Shown: positions 22,287 to 36,155 of the stretch, in pieces
Layout: each line of letters starts with the position of its first letter
Numbering within the stretch: position 1 is the stretch's first letter
Source of the DNA: Azadirachta indica
Lineage: Eukaryota; Streptophyta; Magnoliopsida; Sapindales; Meliaceae
Length of the DNA: 64,000 bases
Reading direction: 5' to 3'
Assembly: GCA_022749755.1 (NCBI GenBank)
Contig: CM040444.1
Span: 14,408,274 to 14,472,273 of the forward strand
Program-made: the position numbers and the translations under genes
The notes under the pieces: generated by a model
Told to the model about the DNA's origin: nothing
What the model saw: the letters and a program-made list of their open reading frames with translations, nothing else
Database searches by the model: none

Positions 22287-23673
22287 ATGGAACCGTTGAT
22301 GGAAGATGAAGAGTACAACTGGAGAGAAGTGACGCTGCCATCTTTCATACCCGTTGTTGGACAACCTGAGCTGGAAAGAGAAACCGGGGAGAGAAGGAGA
22401 GGCAGAGACATTATGATAGCCGTTGATCATGGACCCAAAAGCAAACAAGCCTTTGATTGGGCTCTCGTCCATCTCTGCAGACTCGCTGATACAGTCCATC
22501 TTATCCATGCAGTTTCCAGTATGTAATCACGTTCATACCCTGCTGGCTTTGATGATCATATGTTTTTAGTCTGTAGATTTAATGAAAATGCGCTATATGG
22601 GATTTTTTAGGTATTCAGAATCAACTTGTTTATGAGATGAGCCAGGGGCTAATGGAGAAGCTTGCCGTGGAGGCTCTCCAAGTTGCTATGGTTAGTGGTT
22701 CTTTTTTACTTTTAGAAAATCTTGTATGATTTCATTTGTTGTTGCTTAGCATTATAAATGCTAATCTTACAATAATTGCTTGTGTTGAGACATCATTAAT
22801 ACTAAAAGTTGTGATGCGCAACCAAACAACCACTAACTTTTCAATAAAAATTCCATTATAGACAAGCTTTTAAGGTTAGATTACGAGAAAGAGACGTGCC
22901 AAATTTATAAAATAAAGTTCTGATACCTAAATGGTACAAATCCCATTTTGTATATTTATTTATTTCACTGCTCTGTGTTGGTAAGTTTAATTGATAGAAC
23001 TGAGTTTTTCAGAGTTGATTGTGTTTGTAAGTTTAATTGGTTGGTATATGGCAGAATAATAGCATTTAAAGTGGGAACAAAACTTCAATTGAAGACGAAT
23101 TCAATGTACTTGCAAGGCTTTCAAAAACTTCTAACTAATTATGACTTTGAGGATGACTAATTATTCGATGTTTGGTCTCTTGAGAAACATGTGCATAACA
23201 TCAATCTGAGATGATTTATATGGAGCAGGTGAAAACTACCGCTAGGATTGTGGAAGGGGATCCGGGTAAGGTAATTTGCAGGGAAGCTGAGAGGTTAAAG
23301 CCAGCAGCTGTAGTGATGGGTACACGAGGCAGAGGCATAATTCAGAGGTTGGTTTTCTCTCCCTATCCTCTCTTTTATTCTCTCTTTCTTTTCTTCTGTC
23401 ATTTGTGTGTATTTCTACTTCATTTTTGTAATTTTCTTTCGATGTTAATGCCATAATTTCTGTACAGCGTACTGCAGGGAAGTACAAGTGAATATTGTTT
23501 CCACCATTGTAAATCTGCTCCTGTTATAATTGTTCCAGGAAAAGGTACGAGTCTCAGTCAATAGCTTTTTTGCATTCTATATATTCAATAATGTGGCTTT
23601 ACGGTGTTGATGTAACTCGTGCGGAATCATATTTTCTGGATTTGCAGAAGCTGGAGATACATCATTGGTGTGA
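22287..23673 (+). CDS. Universal stress protein, ATP-binding type
   Basis: Small cytosolic USP-domain protein with a presumed stress-related role. Five exons (22287-22518, 22611-22690, 23229-23347, 23468-23544, 23648-23673), all GT-AG, give 177 residues. After a charged N-terminal extension of about 40 residues the domain starts DIMIAVDHGPKSKQAFDWAL and continues HLIHAVSS, MSQGLMEKLAVEALQ and ARIVEGDPGKVICREAERLKPAAVVMGTRG. The ATP-binding signature GxxG-x(9)-G(S/T) is present as GTRGRG followed by LQGSTSEY. It ends HHCKSAPVIIVPGKEAGDTSLV. The last exon is only 26 bases. The start is the first ATG in frame. Nothing looks damaged. Confidence 0.9.
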
Positions 23674-26600
23674 TTGAACTAAAATAGCTGTAAGGAACTG
23701 TGAACTTTGTGTGTTGTGTATTACCTGCATTGATTGTTTTTGTTACCTTAGGTGTATGAGGAAATTTGCGAAGGAAGACACTATTTTTATAGTGTGTAAT
23801 TGATGTGTATGATTTAGTGTATCATTGATTCTTTTGGTTTGGTCTTGTGTTGCGAACAGATAAGACCAGAACTTAGTAATGTCATTGAATCAGCTTTTGT
23901 CTTGGCTTCTAGGAATGAATAATTGACTCATGGTATTGAACTTATCTGTGTTTATTATTTATTATGTGTAGAATTGAGGTGTTATGGCCTTTAATCTACA
24001 TCTATTGTTGGATGGAATCACCAAATATCAAGTTTAAGCACTCAAATAAAAATTGGTGTTTGCTAAACACTTACTTTGATTGTGCTTTCAAAGTTAAGTA
24101 GAAACATAATAGTTGGAACCAAACTCTTAGCCTTAGTTTGAGACTGCTGAAAATACATCATAAGTGTTTGGTAAATATTCATTTTGTTTGATAGTTTATT
24201 TCACAGCAGTACTACTAGATGGAGCCTTGCTGTTGTTAATTAAGATTTTGAGTCTAGGTTGTATATTTAATAGCTTGTATTGTTTGTCACTTTTAAAGTG
24301 CTAATTAATCAATTCATCATCTATGTTGCTATATGTTGGCGGTTGATTCAAAAAAAGCCATCTTATCTTATGCACGAAGTTCAAAACCATTTGGTATCTT
24401 TCTTATTTTAACATATACATTGCATACCTAGTGTTTGTGATATTGAATGAATGGGGCATCTGATCTGGCTTGGATTTAGAGCAGCTCTGGTGCCTATTAT
24501 CCGGCCCACAGAGGATGCTGTCTTATTTATGTTCATGTTAGACAAGTTTCCAAAGTAAAAAATTTTCAGGTTGTCTGCAACGTTGGGCATCTTTCTTTCA
24601 TTACACTATTATCTACTCCTTGACCACTTCACGTGGATATATATATATATATATAACTGCAATAACATAATTGTAACATGCTATTACAATATTGTACAAT
24701 CTATTTAAATATATATTTTTTTTTTTTATTAATTTTTTTATTGATAATTAACTCGTTGTATATTCGAAGTACAAGTGAGTATTTTTTTCATTTAGTTCCA
24801 TCTAAGATCCAATTGAATACGAATTAAATAGAATCAATGAAAAATATAAAAATATTAAACGAAATTGAGTTGAATGATTTAATTTGGTTTGGTTCTTTAA
24901 TATGGGTTTGGCCTAAAAGTTGAAATTGGATTGTTATTTACTTTTATATTTTGTCATTACACGTAAAGAATAATATTATATTAAAGTCTAACTTTCCAGA
25001 AAAGATTATTATGTGTTTGCTTTAAATGGCTTTTATTTCTATTTTTTATTTTAGTTTGATTCTATGCTTTAATTTGGTTCAATTTTTTTAACTAAATGAA
25101 TTGAGAACGGAATTAAATTTTTTTTTAAAAAATCAATTTAGGTTTAGTTGGGTTTGGTTCACTTAATTTGATTTAATTTATTTCGTCAGATTTGATTTAG
25201 TTCAGTTCAATTTGATTAAGATTTTTACCTAAGTTCATTTTAATCAATCAAAATTTTATCCATTTTTAATATAAAGTATTAAAAATAATTAAGTTATTAT
25301 TAAATAGACAATTTCATTTTTAAAACTTTTATCCATGTACTAACCTTATTTGTGATATAGTAATAAAGGTAAATAGAAAATGCTATAATGTGTATGTATA
25401 CATACATATATATATATATATAGTGTAATAAAGAGAGAGAAAATATGAGTTTCCTCGCATTCCTTGTGACCAATTCATTCTCCATTTAACATGTATTCTC
25501 CTATCATGATGATACGTGGCAACCAAATCAAAAATACCATTTGGGGTGATAACATTTTTATGTGAGATTTGGACCTATAAATAGATGCCTATTCTCTTCC
25601 TTCTTGCTTCCTTTTCGTATATTCACAACTAGCGAACTTGACGATGTATTAGATTATTGTTGTCTTCAATCTAAGCAGCTTAGCTTGGTATGCTGGGCTT
25701 TATATTTTCATACACAACCAAAGCCCACGGAACAGGATTTTTTCTTGCCAAGAAAAAAAAAATTGTATATACTATCCTGTTAAATTAATGGGATATTCCT
25801 TGAAAAAACTAGTAATGACAGGAGGGGAATTCAACGTACCCCTTATCTTCTTAGGTTACATAAATAAATGATATTCTATGTTTTTGTCTATCTGTCCAGG
25901 AAAACCTTGCAGAGATTGAGCATTTGTAGGCTATATTTCAGGATTCTTGCGTCAAGTTAAAGACACTAACTTAGGGGGGTCGCTTGCTCCAAACAAAATT
26001 TTCAATTTTGCTCAAAAGTACACACATAGTCAAGAGAATCTTTTGTGGGTTTTTTTTAACTTTTAATTCCTTGGAATTGCACAATGTGAAAGGAAGAGAG
26101 AGAAATCCTCATATAGATTTTATTAGAGGGGGAAAATATTTTTCACAGAAAGCTGAAATGGGCCCAAGAAAGACAAAAGGCAGTATCATATTTCACCATC
26201 AATGGAAAACAAAGAGAATCAAAGAGATCCTGCCTGTGGATGAGGCCAGGTCCACTCCCTTTCACTGTTACTTATGGCTTGAAAATGAATTGAAAGCTAG
26301 AGGCTATTGTGAGTACTCCATAAACAAACAACAACAATATGAAGAAGAAGAATGTGCAATTCAAGATATGCATTTAGGCAACTTTCATCGGTCCCCCACT
26401 AGCTGCAGCCCACATGAAAAGCTCCTTTCTCATTCACAAAATGGAATCTGTTATTATACACCCAAGAGTATTGATACAAGTATATAGATTCCGCAGAAAA
26501 TTTGTAATGTAGAACATTTCGAGACTTCAATATGTAAAGCGTGCAACATAAAAACACGCCAGTTCTAAACACACCCTTACTATTTGAATTTAGTAATAGA

Positions 26601-27164
26601 AAGAGAAAATTCTAAACGAGCGTATAGTAAACTGTTGGATTATTGTACTGCATTAGCTTTTGCATATATTAGAGAATTTTGTGGAGTTCTTAAATTCATT
26701 CGGACACAATCACATTATGTGGTTTGATTTTATTTTTGAAAATTTTTTCTTTCAATGAAGTTACGGGGTAACTAATTTGTACACAAAATGTTTGTTCTCG
26801 TAGTAATTGAAAAGAAAAAAAAAAAGAAAAAGAAAGTTGCAGAGAATGTGCATTAAACATGTCTTTATCTAGACTGGATTGCCCATCTTGAGTCTTTTAC
26901 CCCACCAATCCCAAAACTTTGGTCCCCGGTTCTATCGCCGTCCATCTTTTAATGCATTAAAACTCAATATGTTGTTTAGTAAACAGTAGGGTAAGAGTTA
27001 ATAGGTATCAGTCTTATTCGTGCTATGTCTCAAGTATACATACAAAGATTCATATATATTATATTTATGCTATGTACTTGGAGAATAAAAAAAGAATCTA
27101 GATCAAAAGGCTTCTGGAATTAAAACACGTCAAAGAAATCGTACGATCGATCGTTACTCTTGAT
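23674..27164. other. Intergenic, about 3.5 kb
   Basis: AT-rich DNA with microsatellites (TA near 24,640-24,653 and 25,407-25,423). A TATA-like CTATAAATAG at 25,576-25,585 and a 110-codon ATG frame at 26,158-26,487 (MGPRKTKGSIIFHH start, Glu-rich middle) are present, but neither is supported by a recognised family. The frame might be chance or part of a non-coding transcript. Confidence 0.4.
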
Positions 27165-29787
27165 TCACATCTCCGTCTTTAGATTGCTAGCTTCAGTGGA
27201 CCCTGCAAGAATCAGTTATGTTCAATTAGATTCAATGCATAGCTGTAGCAACTCGATACTTCTTGTTAAGGAGATTTATCATAAACTGTCTATATAGAAT
27301 ATAGTTCATGGATTATACAGTTCCTGATGACAGGCAAATGGTTTCTTAGTAGTTTGGGAACATGTTCATGAATGATGGCTGCCCATCTCATATCTTTTTG
27401 GAAAATGTGAAGAAATTCTTTTTTAATTTAATTTTTGGGGATCGGTTAAATATCAAAATTATTGACACTGTTTGATAATCTCATGTAATAGGATTATCAG
27501 ATGTACCAAAGGGGACCCAGTTTGCTTTATGTCATTCTACATTGTATATGCACCATTCATAGGTAGTGATAGATAGGCCTTTTGTGTCATGGATAGCCAA
27601 AATCCACTACAACTTTAATGGCTCCTTTGTTGAAAACCTATTGTGGGAATATTTGGGGAGAGAGGGGAAAAAAAAAAAAATCTATGGTGTTAATCATTTT
27701 AGAAGGAAAAGGATGGAAAGTTTGCAGAGGACCCAGTTTTTCTAAAGTGAAATCATTAACAATTGTGGGGCTCTATAAAGTCTCCATCATCGGTAGTTAA
27801 ACCCACTTTGCAATTACTTCATTTTTCTGCCTTAAACTTGAATAATAATCAAAGCAAGAAAGAAAAGATTGACAAGACATGGTGCTATTTCTCTTTACCT
27901 GCAAATGGCTGAGATGGAAAGTTTGTTGTTGATCTTCCTTGATCAAAGGTCAAGTTGTAAAAATTTTGTAAATCAGCATCCCAATTTGAAGAGGGCTGTA
28001 ATTGCTGTAGTGTAAGTTTATGTATATTAGTAAAACTACGGACATAAAGTAGAAATTATAGAACTGAAGTATAAAGAGAAGGAGAAATTACAGGAAAACA
28101 AGATGAGTCAAGAAATGGTTCCGGGATCGATACAGTAGCACTAATGGTTCTCCTTAGCGCAATATCCGAAGGGTTCATCCCCATTTCCAATCCTGGACAT
28201 GAGGCCAATTGTTGTTGTCGTTGTTGTGCTGGATGGTACTGAAGGTAGGCAGGATTGGTCACTTCTGATGACATTCCAATTGTTGGAAAATTAGATGGGC
28301 AACCATGAAAAGCCTAATGAGTTAAAAGCAAAGTGTCAGTGAAAAAGTTAAAAGAGTCATAAGCAATTAACAAGAAGATTTGTGCTGAATTTACTGTTTC
28401 CGAAATATTTCTCACCTCTTTGGCAAAGAAGCTGTCGATATTGAAATCAAGCCTTGGATTTACAGCAGCTAGTTTCATTGATAGGAACTGTTTTGATCAG
28501 GGAATCCAGTTAACAATATGAAGCAATACAAATGTAAACGGTGAAGATTGAGAGGCATGTATTTTAGTACCTCTACTTGTTGTTGAAGAGATTGAACATA
28601 ATTGATGATTTCATCAAGCATTCCAGCCTTTCCTGTGATCTTATTGCAGCCCGGTACTAAATCTTGCAAATACTTCATTCTCTCACTAATTTTTTCCCTT
28701 CTCACCTGCAGAAAATAATTACATAAGATTTACTATAGGAGTTAGATTTATAAACAGAGCAGATAAACTTCACTGATATCTAAGCAAAGAAAATAGTTCA
28801 ATTCCAACTCACTCTTTCGGCTAAGCTGTGGCTATCAGTGGCTTGACCACGGCGTGCCCTGACATGAATATAATCAGGCTTTTGGACCTCAGAAGCCTTT
28901 GAATTCTCCTTTGAAGTATCAGCAGAAGTTTCTCTGTTGTTGTTGTTGTTTTGCTCAGTGATTTTTGACTCTCCCTCCTCTGCTGATCCTTTCATCTTTT
29001 TGTCTCCGGTGTCCTCTTCTGCAGTAACCTACACATACCAAAATCTGTCAAGTCTTTCATTAATAAGATGCTCTTTCAAGATCTTGGCCTTCTCAATCTG
29101 TCAAGCCTTTTCTTTAATTCATACCAAAAGTAAAAACTTATTATTATCATTCAAGCAACTAAGCTTTTTAGTAAAGGGCAAAAAAAAAAAAATAACAATT
29201 AAAAAATAAAACTTGCACAAACACACACGACATGCCTTTGTGCTTTGCACCTTATCAGCCTTTCTCTTCTTGAAGCTCTCTCTCCCGACTGCTGCACTCA
29301 TCTTAGCATTGAGTACCGCTGACTCCTTCCCCTTCACTTCCACGGCGTCCGGTGCCACAGCCGGCGGGCAGCTGGAAGTTCTTGAGATGGCATTTCTGGC
29401 CTCAAAACCAGGCCCACTAGGCCCAAACCCGTAAGTAGCCACCATAATCTTTCCTGAGTCAGGCCACCCGTTTTCGAAAGCCAGGTCGGGCTTCAGTGAC
29501 CCACCAAACATCACCGAGTCACCCCCGCCCATCAAACCACCCTCAAAACCCTGCTGCACTTGACTGATCAACTGACTGGGCTGAGAAAACGCACCACTCA
29601 ACTCACTAAAATAGTTCTCTTGTGGCTGCTGGTGCTGGTATTGTTGTTGTTGTTGCTGCTGCTGCTGCTGTTGTTGTTGTTGTTGTTGTTGCAGCTGTTC
29701 TTGTTGCCATTTCAAGCGAGCACGTTGCCTCTCAAGCACTGTCATGTCCGTACAGTGCAACATCTCCGGTAACAACCCTCTGTTCAT
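27165..29787 (-). CDS. BHLH63: bHLH transcription factor, CIB1/bHLH63-like
   Basis: Nuclear G-box/E-box-binding factor. In Arabidopsis CIB1 binds CRY2 and promotes FT expression; that role here is inference. Seven exons (29787-29236, 29028-28813, 28705-28571, 28487-28416, 28313-28092, 28004-27899, 27202-27165) give 446 residues. The N-terminal [10 protein letters not shown] block is typical of the CIB group. A polyQ run follows at residues 33-49. An acidic/basic linker ends KITEQNN, then [20 protein letters not shown] and the bHLH at about 245-300, with the His-Glu-Arg DNA contacts and a helix 2 reading [20 protein letters not shown]. The C-terminus ends [14 protein letters not shown]. Intron 1 appears to use a GC donor (AAAG/GCATGT); a downstream GT donor would add three codons. 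The start is the first ATG in frame. Confidence 0.9.
29641..29691 (-). repeat. CAA/CAG microsatellite encoding polyglutamine
   Basis: Seventeen Gln codons in the order CAA x7, CAG x5, CAA x5 on the minus strand, in exon 1 of the bHLH gene. Mixed codons interrupt pure CAG and should slow slippage. More Gln codons follow after a Tyr. Confidence 0.95.
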
Positions 29788-30385
29788 CACCAACTCGGAA
29801 AAGGAAAAAGACCTAGAAAGACTCCTGTTGCATGAATCCAATAAATAAAATAAAATAAAAAAAAAAAAAAACACAAGACAAGTAGCAGCTAGAAGACTGA
29901 GAAGAGAAAAGGTAGTAGTTGAAGTGGTGATATAGCTAGCTAGCCAAACAAATTAACACGAATCTATTGTGAAGATTGTACACTATATTATATGATCATT
30001 TATTATATACGTGCGCTGTGCGTGGATACGTACGTAGTTACAGGTATCTTTATCTATCTAAACAATTAGTAATAAGCAGAGGAGAGAAAAAAACGGTAAG
30101 GGTAAAGAGAGAGGGAGAGTGGGGTGTATATATTAGAGGAACGAGGGAAACAGAGAGACGAAAAAGTTAGACCGGAATATGACACCAATACCACTGGAAT
30201 TATTATTATTATTATGAGATACAAAAATGGTTTTTATTTATATTTATAGGTAAATTAATATTGTATATGGAGAGAGAGAGAGCGAGATAAGAGCGGAGAG
30301 AGGGAGAGAGGAAAATGGGGAAGAGAGCCGTGAGAATGTATCCATAACCAGAGGCCGTGGGAGATGGGACCCACTGACATGACCG

Positions 30386-30394
30386 CCACGTGGG
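30386..30394. promoter_or_regulatory. G-box upstream of the bHLH gene
   Basis: CCACGTGGG contains the palindromic CACGTG at 30,387-30,392, about 600 bases upstream of the bHLH start. G-box motifs bind bHLH and bZIP factors, so autoregulation is possible but untested. Confidence 0.4.
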
Positions 30395-33300
30395 ATTGTC
30401 CGAAGCATGGAAGGTTAGGAGGTTTTTGCCTCTTGCTTTCTTTCTCTCTTTGCTTATCGTTGTAAGTTGTAAGAGAGAACGTGGGGTCAGTTTTCATGTT
30501 CTTTCGGATTGACCAATGTTAACAGCAACATGAAAATGAATCACCATCCCTATATCTGTAACCCCGCAAACAGTACCGTAAATCAGTCACTCTACTCTAT
30601 ATTCTACATAATGTCTCAAATTTTTTTTTTCTAACCCATATGTCATTTTTAAATGAATAATAAAATAACATATAAATAATTTTTTTTGTTATAGTTTAAT
30701 CACTTTGTAAGATGTTAAGGAATCGATTTTTTCTCTCGTACTAATTTCATAGAGTAAATTTATTATTAGTTTGTGCCTGGGATGAGATTTAAGGTAGTAG
30801 AAAGTAAAAATTTATCATTCACTTAATAAATATTAAATCATTTCTAATAAAAATTTAAGATGACATTTAAGATATTTTGCATTACTTGTAATTTTTACTA
30901 AAGAGTTGTATAGTTCTAGTTTTAAAAAATCTCAAATTATTACCATATAAGGATTAGGAAGTGTATTATTTTTGTAATGAAAGTATTATTTGATTTAATT
31001 GTAATTTTTTTTTGGAAATAATATAAGATGCTTAAATTTAAATCTCATTTATATTGATATTGAGCAATATTTAGTTTATATTTGTGTCATATTTAAAAAT
31101 ATAAAAACCTAAAATAAATTAAACAATAGATTAAATGAAAATTTAAAAATTGTACATTAATGAAAGTATGAAAAGAAGTATACGATTAATGATTAAGAAA
31201 ATGAACAAATTATATCTCACTAATAGATAAAAGTGAGATGTTTTTTTAATTGTGACATCTTAAATTCTCTGTTATAAATTGTGACAATTTTTATTGAAAA
31301 TTCTGACGTTTTCAATTCTACGAATATGCTGTCAACAAAATAATTTAATATTATGTGATTAAAAAGAAAAATAATAAATTTGTATTATTATGCAGTACTT
31401 TTAGAAAGAAAGAAAGAAAGAAAGAAAATATTACTATAGGATATTTATTTAATAGTAAGCTAGAGAGTAGTGTAGGTAATGATTCACCTTTTAATGAGCA
31501 ACATTGCAAAGTGATATTATTTCATTAATTTATAATTTTAATTTTATTCACAAATATATAATAATGTTTTATAAAGTAATGCACATGTATACTAATTTGA
31601 GAATATGTATCCTAATATTTAGCAAAAATGAGATGGGAAATACATAAATTTAGCTTTAAAATACAAATAAATTAATATACTTTCTTGTAACGAACCTATA
31701 ATTTAATATTGGATGATCATGAAGATTCATAATTCCCAAACATAGTCTGTATCATCTTTCTTTTATTTTTAAGAATTAAAACAAAGAGATTGTTGCATGG
31801 GAACTCACAAAAGATGGATCATCTTATAATTAGTGCAGTGTGTTTCGGATTTTGGGCCCGAGAGGGGTGGCGGGAAACCAGTCCTCTGTTTCGTCTAAAC
31901 CCACATGGGATCCTACACGTGTCATATTGTGGCCCCTTAGATCTGACACATAAGACTTATGACGTGTCGTATGACGTTCTCGCACGGGTCTAAAGTATCG
32001 TGATTGGCGGTTCGGTAACCTGGGAAGTTGTAAGAGATTAACGGTCGAATATTTCTTCCCGCAATCTACACTTTCGGCCGTACTTCACACCGCTTTTATT
32101 TATTGCCCTCGTGTATTTCACGGCCAGTACGTCGCGTGTGCCATCAATAGGATGATTAAGGGGCTTCAGCCGGAGATTCTGCGGGAATTAAGGATTATGG
32201 AAATAACCCTTTCATTACTTCTTCTTTTTAATATTAATTTATTATAATTTAATTCGTTGAAATTTATAGATGTGGTTATTTAAGTCACTTTGCGTCACCT
32301 TAACAAATTTGATTTAACACAAATTTGAAAACAAATTCATATAATTAATAAATCAATCAATAGTTTACATTTCCCATCTTTATTTATAGTAGAAAATATA
32401 AGTGTCTATTTCAATAATCATATCAGCTAATTCAGTATGATCGTTAACATTTAATCCAAGAGTGTACCTAATTAGAAAATGATTGATGGAATAAGACAAA
32501 TTTTATGTGAAAAAGTCGGTTTGAATTGACATTTAATTGTAAATTAGAAAAATGACATTAATTTTATATCATTTTGAGATATTATCTTTCAATTTCATTT
32601 GCTAATAATCAATCGTTGTCATTGAAGTAGTTTAATTAGCTATAGTAATGTGACAATAGAGAAAAAAAAATCTTGCCATGAAATGACACAATGATCATGT
32701 TTAAGAATTAATTGTCTCATGCTTAATTAAGAGTACTCTCCTCCAACAATTAATCATTAAACTTTATAACTAGATTACACACACACACTCACACATATAT
32801 ATGTATGCATGGAGGCAGCCACTTGGAAATTAGAGAGCCTAAAAGTCCAAATCAAGGTAGATTTAGTTGAGTATTTAAAATAGCTTAGAAGCAAATGAAT
32901 GGAAGGGTAAGGAGTAGAAGATTTAATTTGGATTTGTGGGAACAATTCCAGAGAGGATGATGGCTACTTGCATTATCAAAAAAATGGGGTCCTCTCTCCG
33001 TCTTGCTCTCTACTTTTATTAGTAAGCCTCACTCTATCTCTACTTGCATACACATACACATGAGCTTGTACCACAACCAAAGGCAAAATGGGGCCTCATT
33101 TTCTCTATCTCAGTTCATCTGTCACTTTCTATGTGGTCTTCATCAACAGAAAACTACCCAGTTGTCCCTCATTTTTTTCTTCAAAAAAAAAGTTTTTATA
33201 TTTTTCTTGTGTGTATTTCATTTTCATGCTCACCCAAGTTTCTTTCTACTTTTATATTTTGATATATTGACTAGTATTTCCCAAGGACAATGTTTTAATC

Positions 33301-35679
33301 TCTCTTTCCCACATAGAAAGAGAGAGTGGAGAAGCTTATTAATTATTCACCATATAATATGATTGGACCACAATACCATATCTAATATAATTCTTCAAAT
33401 TGAAATACAAGTAGCTAGCCAGGATAATCATAATATTTACCAAAATTAATATGATATATATAATGAAAACCCCACTTGCCTAATTTATTGCATTTCAACA
33501 GTAATATTCAATGCATCGATCCTAGCAGGAATGAAAAATGTGTGTATGTGTGATCATATACATGCATTAATTTATATATTGTGTACCCAAAATACAATAT
33601 ATATATATATATATATAAAAATGTTCAATATTCAATATATATATATATATATATATAAATGAGGCATATAAATGTTCATGCATGCAAGCATATGCATGTA
33701 GCAGTCAATTAGCCACTAACAATATGTGACCTTTCGAGATATGAATGTCCAAAATATTCTTTAATCATATATATATATATATATATATATTTACTTCAAA
33801 AACACATGTGTCCAATATTGCTATGCTACTCTGCAATTAAGCTTGATAAATAAACTAATAAATAAATAGAGGTTCAAAAATCGATATTCCCCGAGCAAGC
33901 ACATAATAATAAGCAATATCTTATCTAGGATGGATAAATGGGAAGAAGAAAGAAAGTAATAATAGAGGGGAGAGATGGGGATTTGGGGTGGCAATGAGAG
34001 ATCGCAGCAGATCCGATGTATAAGGAATCCTAGTTCTTGCAGGGCCCTTCTCCTAATAATTTAATAATATTAATATTAATTAATTAATTAATTAATTAAT
34101 AATAACCAATAACAGCTCCTTCTTGAGTTGAGATAGACAGAGATATATGAATGAAGTTGGTGATTTTTCTGTCTCTTGATCCTTGCATCCATCTACTCCA
34201 CTCCACTTGCGGCTATTATTATTTTTTTCTAGTAATCATATATACAACAATTACATGGGCTCCCCTTACTCTCTTTTAATGCACCAATCTGTTTTATTTC
34301 CATTTCTTCTTCATCCATCTTTTTTTCTTTAATTTTCAGACCCACATTATATATGGTTCTCATGATTGAGAGGATGGTTGCTAATTAATTAAGGAATTTA
34401 AAATTACATATATATGATGGGGAGGGGGGGGGTAGGGGTTGGTGTTCTCTCTCATTCTATTTTTTATTAATAACTAGATATGTATATTGGCTTGATGTAT
34501 TTGATCTTTGGTAGATCAAATCCATTATATATATTTTTAAATTTTAATTCAAAAAATATATATATATATATATATCTTTTTTGGCGAATTTCTTTAAAAA
34601 CATGCACCCAAGTGTTATGGACTGAAATTTCGTCGGAGGAGGCAATAGGCCGTAAAAACAGGCAGCATTTTGTTCTTGTTTTTGGTGGCATCACTAAAAA
34701 TAATAAGAAAATTAAAAGCTGCAAGTACAACAGCACTAACGAGTTTATCTTTAACATCATTTATTTTGTACTTTATACTAAATATAAAGACCCCGTAACT
34801 CGAAATTTTGTTCTTCTTCGGCCCCCATCATAATTTTCCGTGACGATATGACGTTAATTCTTCACTGCCATTATATATATATATAAACAAAAAGAGAATT
34901 AATAATTGGAAACATAGCATTAACTAATTTCAAGTATATGGGGATATATAGTTTTTTCTTTGGAAAGTAAAATAAAAACAAAAATTGCAGGGATAAATAT
35001 CAAAAAATGATGTCGATATAGTTTTTATATTTTAACTTTTTAGAATGGTGTAGTAACGACAATTTGACAACGTACAAGTAACAAGTTCCAAGTTGAAAAC
35101 CAAAAAAAGAAGCAATTGAATAATAATATAATGAGTGGTAGAGAAGAAGAGGTCGAAAGGTTGTCCAATCGAATCTGGACTTGGACATACATAATATATA
35201 ATATATAATATATAATATGTGAATATCAATATGATTCCAATTTTGCAACCACCACCCATCTGAATCCTGACGTTAATTTGTTGCCGAAATATATTTAGTA
35301 TCAAATGGCCAAACTTTCCACAAACAACTTGTTAACAATTTTAGTAATAAATGTTCATCTCTCTTTTCACTCAATCTCTTACATTTTTCTTAAATAAAAA
35401 TAAATTTTATCTTTAAATTAAGTACTAATTTTGACAAATAATTAACACGGATTAGTACATTTCTCTATTTTGATAAATTTTAGATTTAATATCAATTTTA
35501 ATTACTAAATAAATCAAATGCTTTAGTGGCTATTTATTAAAAGTATAATAATTCTAAATAAAGCTAGATGGTTCAAGCTAACTAAAGCCTTACTGGTCAT
35601 CTCACAATCATCCTATTTTTATTTATTTTTTTAATCTATCCTTCTAACAATTTTTTTTTTTTAGATTGTATATATCTAA

Positions 35680-36155
35680 CGGAAAATTTCATGGAATTAT
35701 CATAAAATAGATTTACATATTGAAAAATAACGCCATCATAATGTCTATATTAAGTCTTCAAAAAACATAAAAAAAAATTAAAATTTGCATTTCATTAAAT
35801 GTACAAGTACGTGGATTGCAATATGACAATATTTTAATCTTTTTAATTTTTCTCATGTTCTAAATTAAATTATCGTAGATATATTTAAAAATAATTCCGT
35901 ACTCTATTACAAATTGACTAAAAGTTTCGTCAAACTCAAAATTTAGTTGTCGTTAAATATAAAAATATCAATCTTGTTAAATGTACCATTATGTAAATTG
36001 AAGATGACAACATCATAATTTTTTAATTTCGGCCAAATATCATATTAAGTTATCATAAAACATAAAAATAAAAAAATAAATTTTTTTCATTAAACATAAG
36101 CATGTAAATTAAAAAAATGAAGATATTATAGCTTTTTAATTTTAAATTTACAACA
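35680..36155. repeat. Diverged AT-rich tandem repeats, about 110-bp period
   Basis: Several imperfect units share the succession CATTAAAT/CATTAAAC, TGTAC, a TGTAAATTG-like block, GACAACAT-like, TTTTTAATTT and TTATCATAAAA. Blocks recur near 35,695, 35,793, 35,975 and 36,089. Boundaries are approximate. Confidence 0.4.

Noticed and set aside
26158..26487. 110-codon ATG frame in the 23.7-27.2-kb intergenic region
   Set aside because: No recognisable domain, no clear promoter at a fitting distance and composition like the flanks; reported only as part of the intergenic description.
29622..29816. Plus-strand Val/Ala- and Leu-rich frames opposite the bHLH exon
   Set aside because: Antisense shadows of the polyQ CAA/CAG repeat.
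33003..33362. 119-codon open frame, plus strand
   Set aside because: Phe/Ser/His-rich translation of pyrimidine-rich DNA with overlapping frames on the same strand; typical chance reading.
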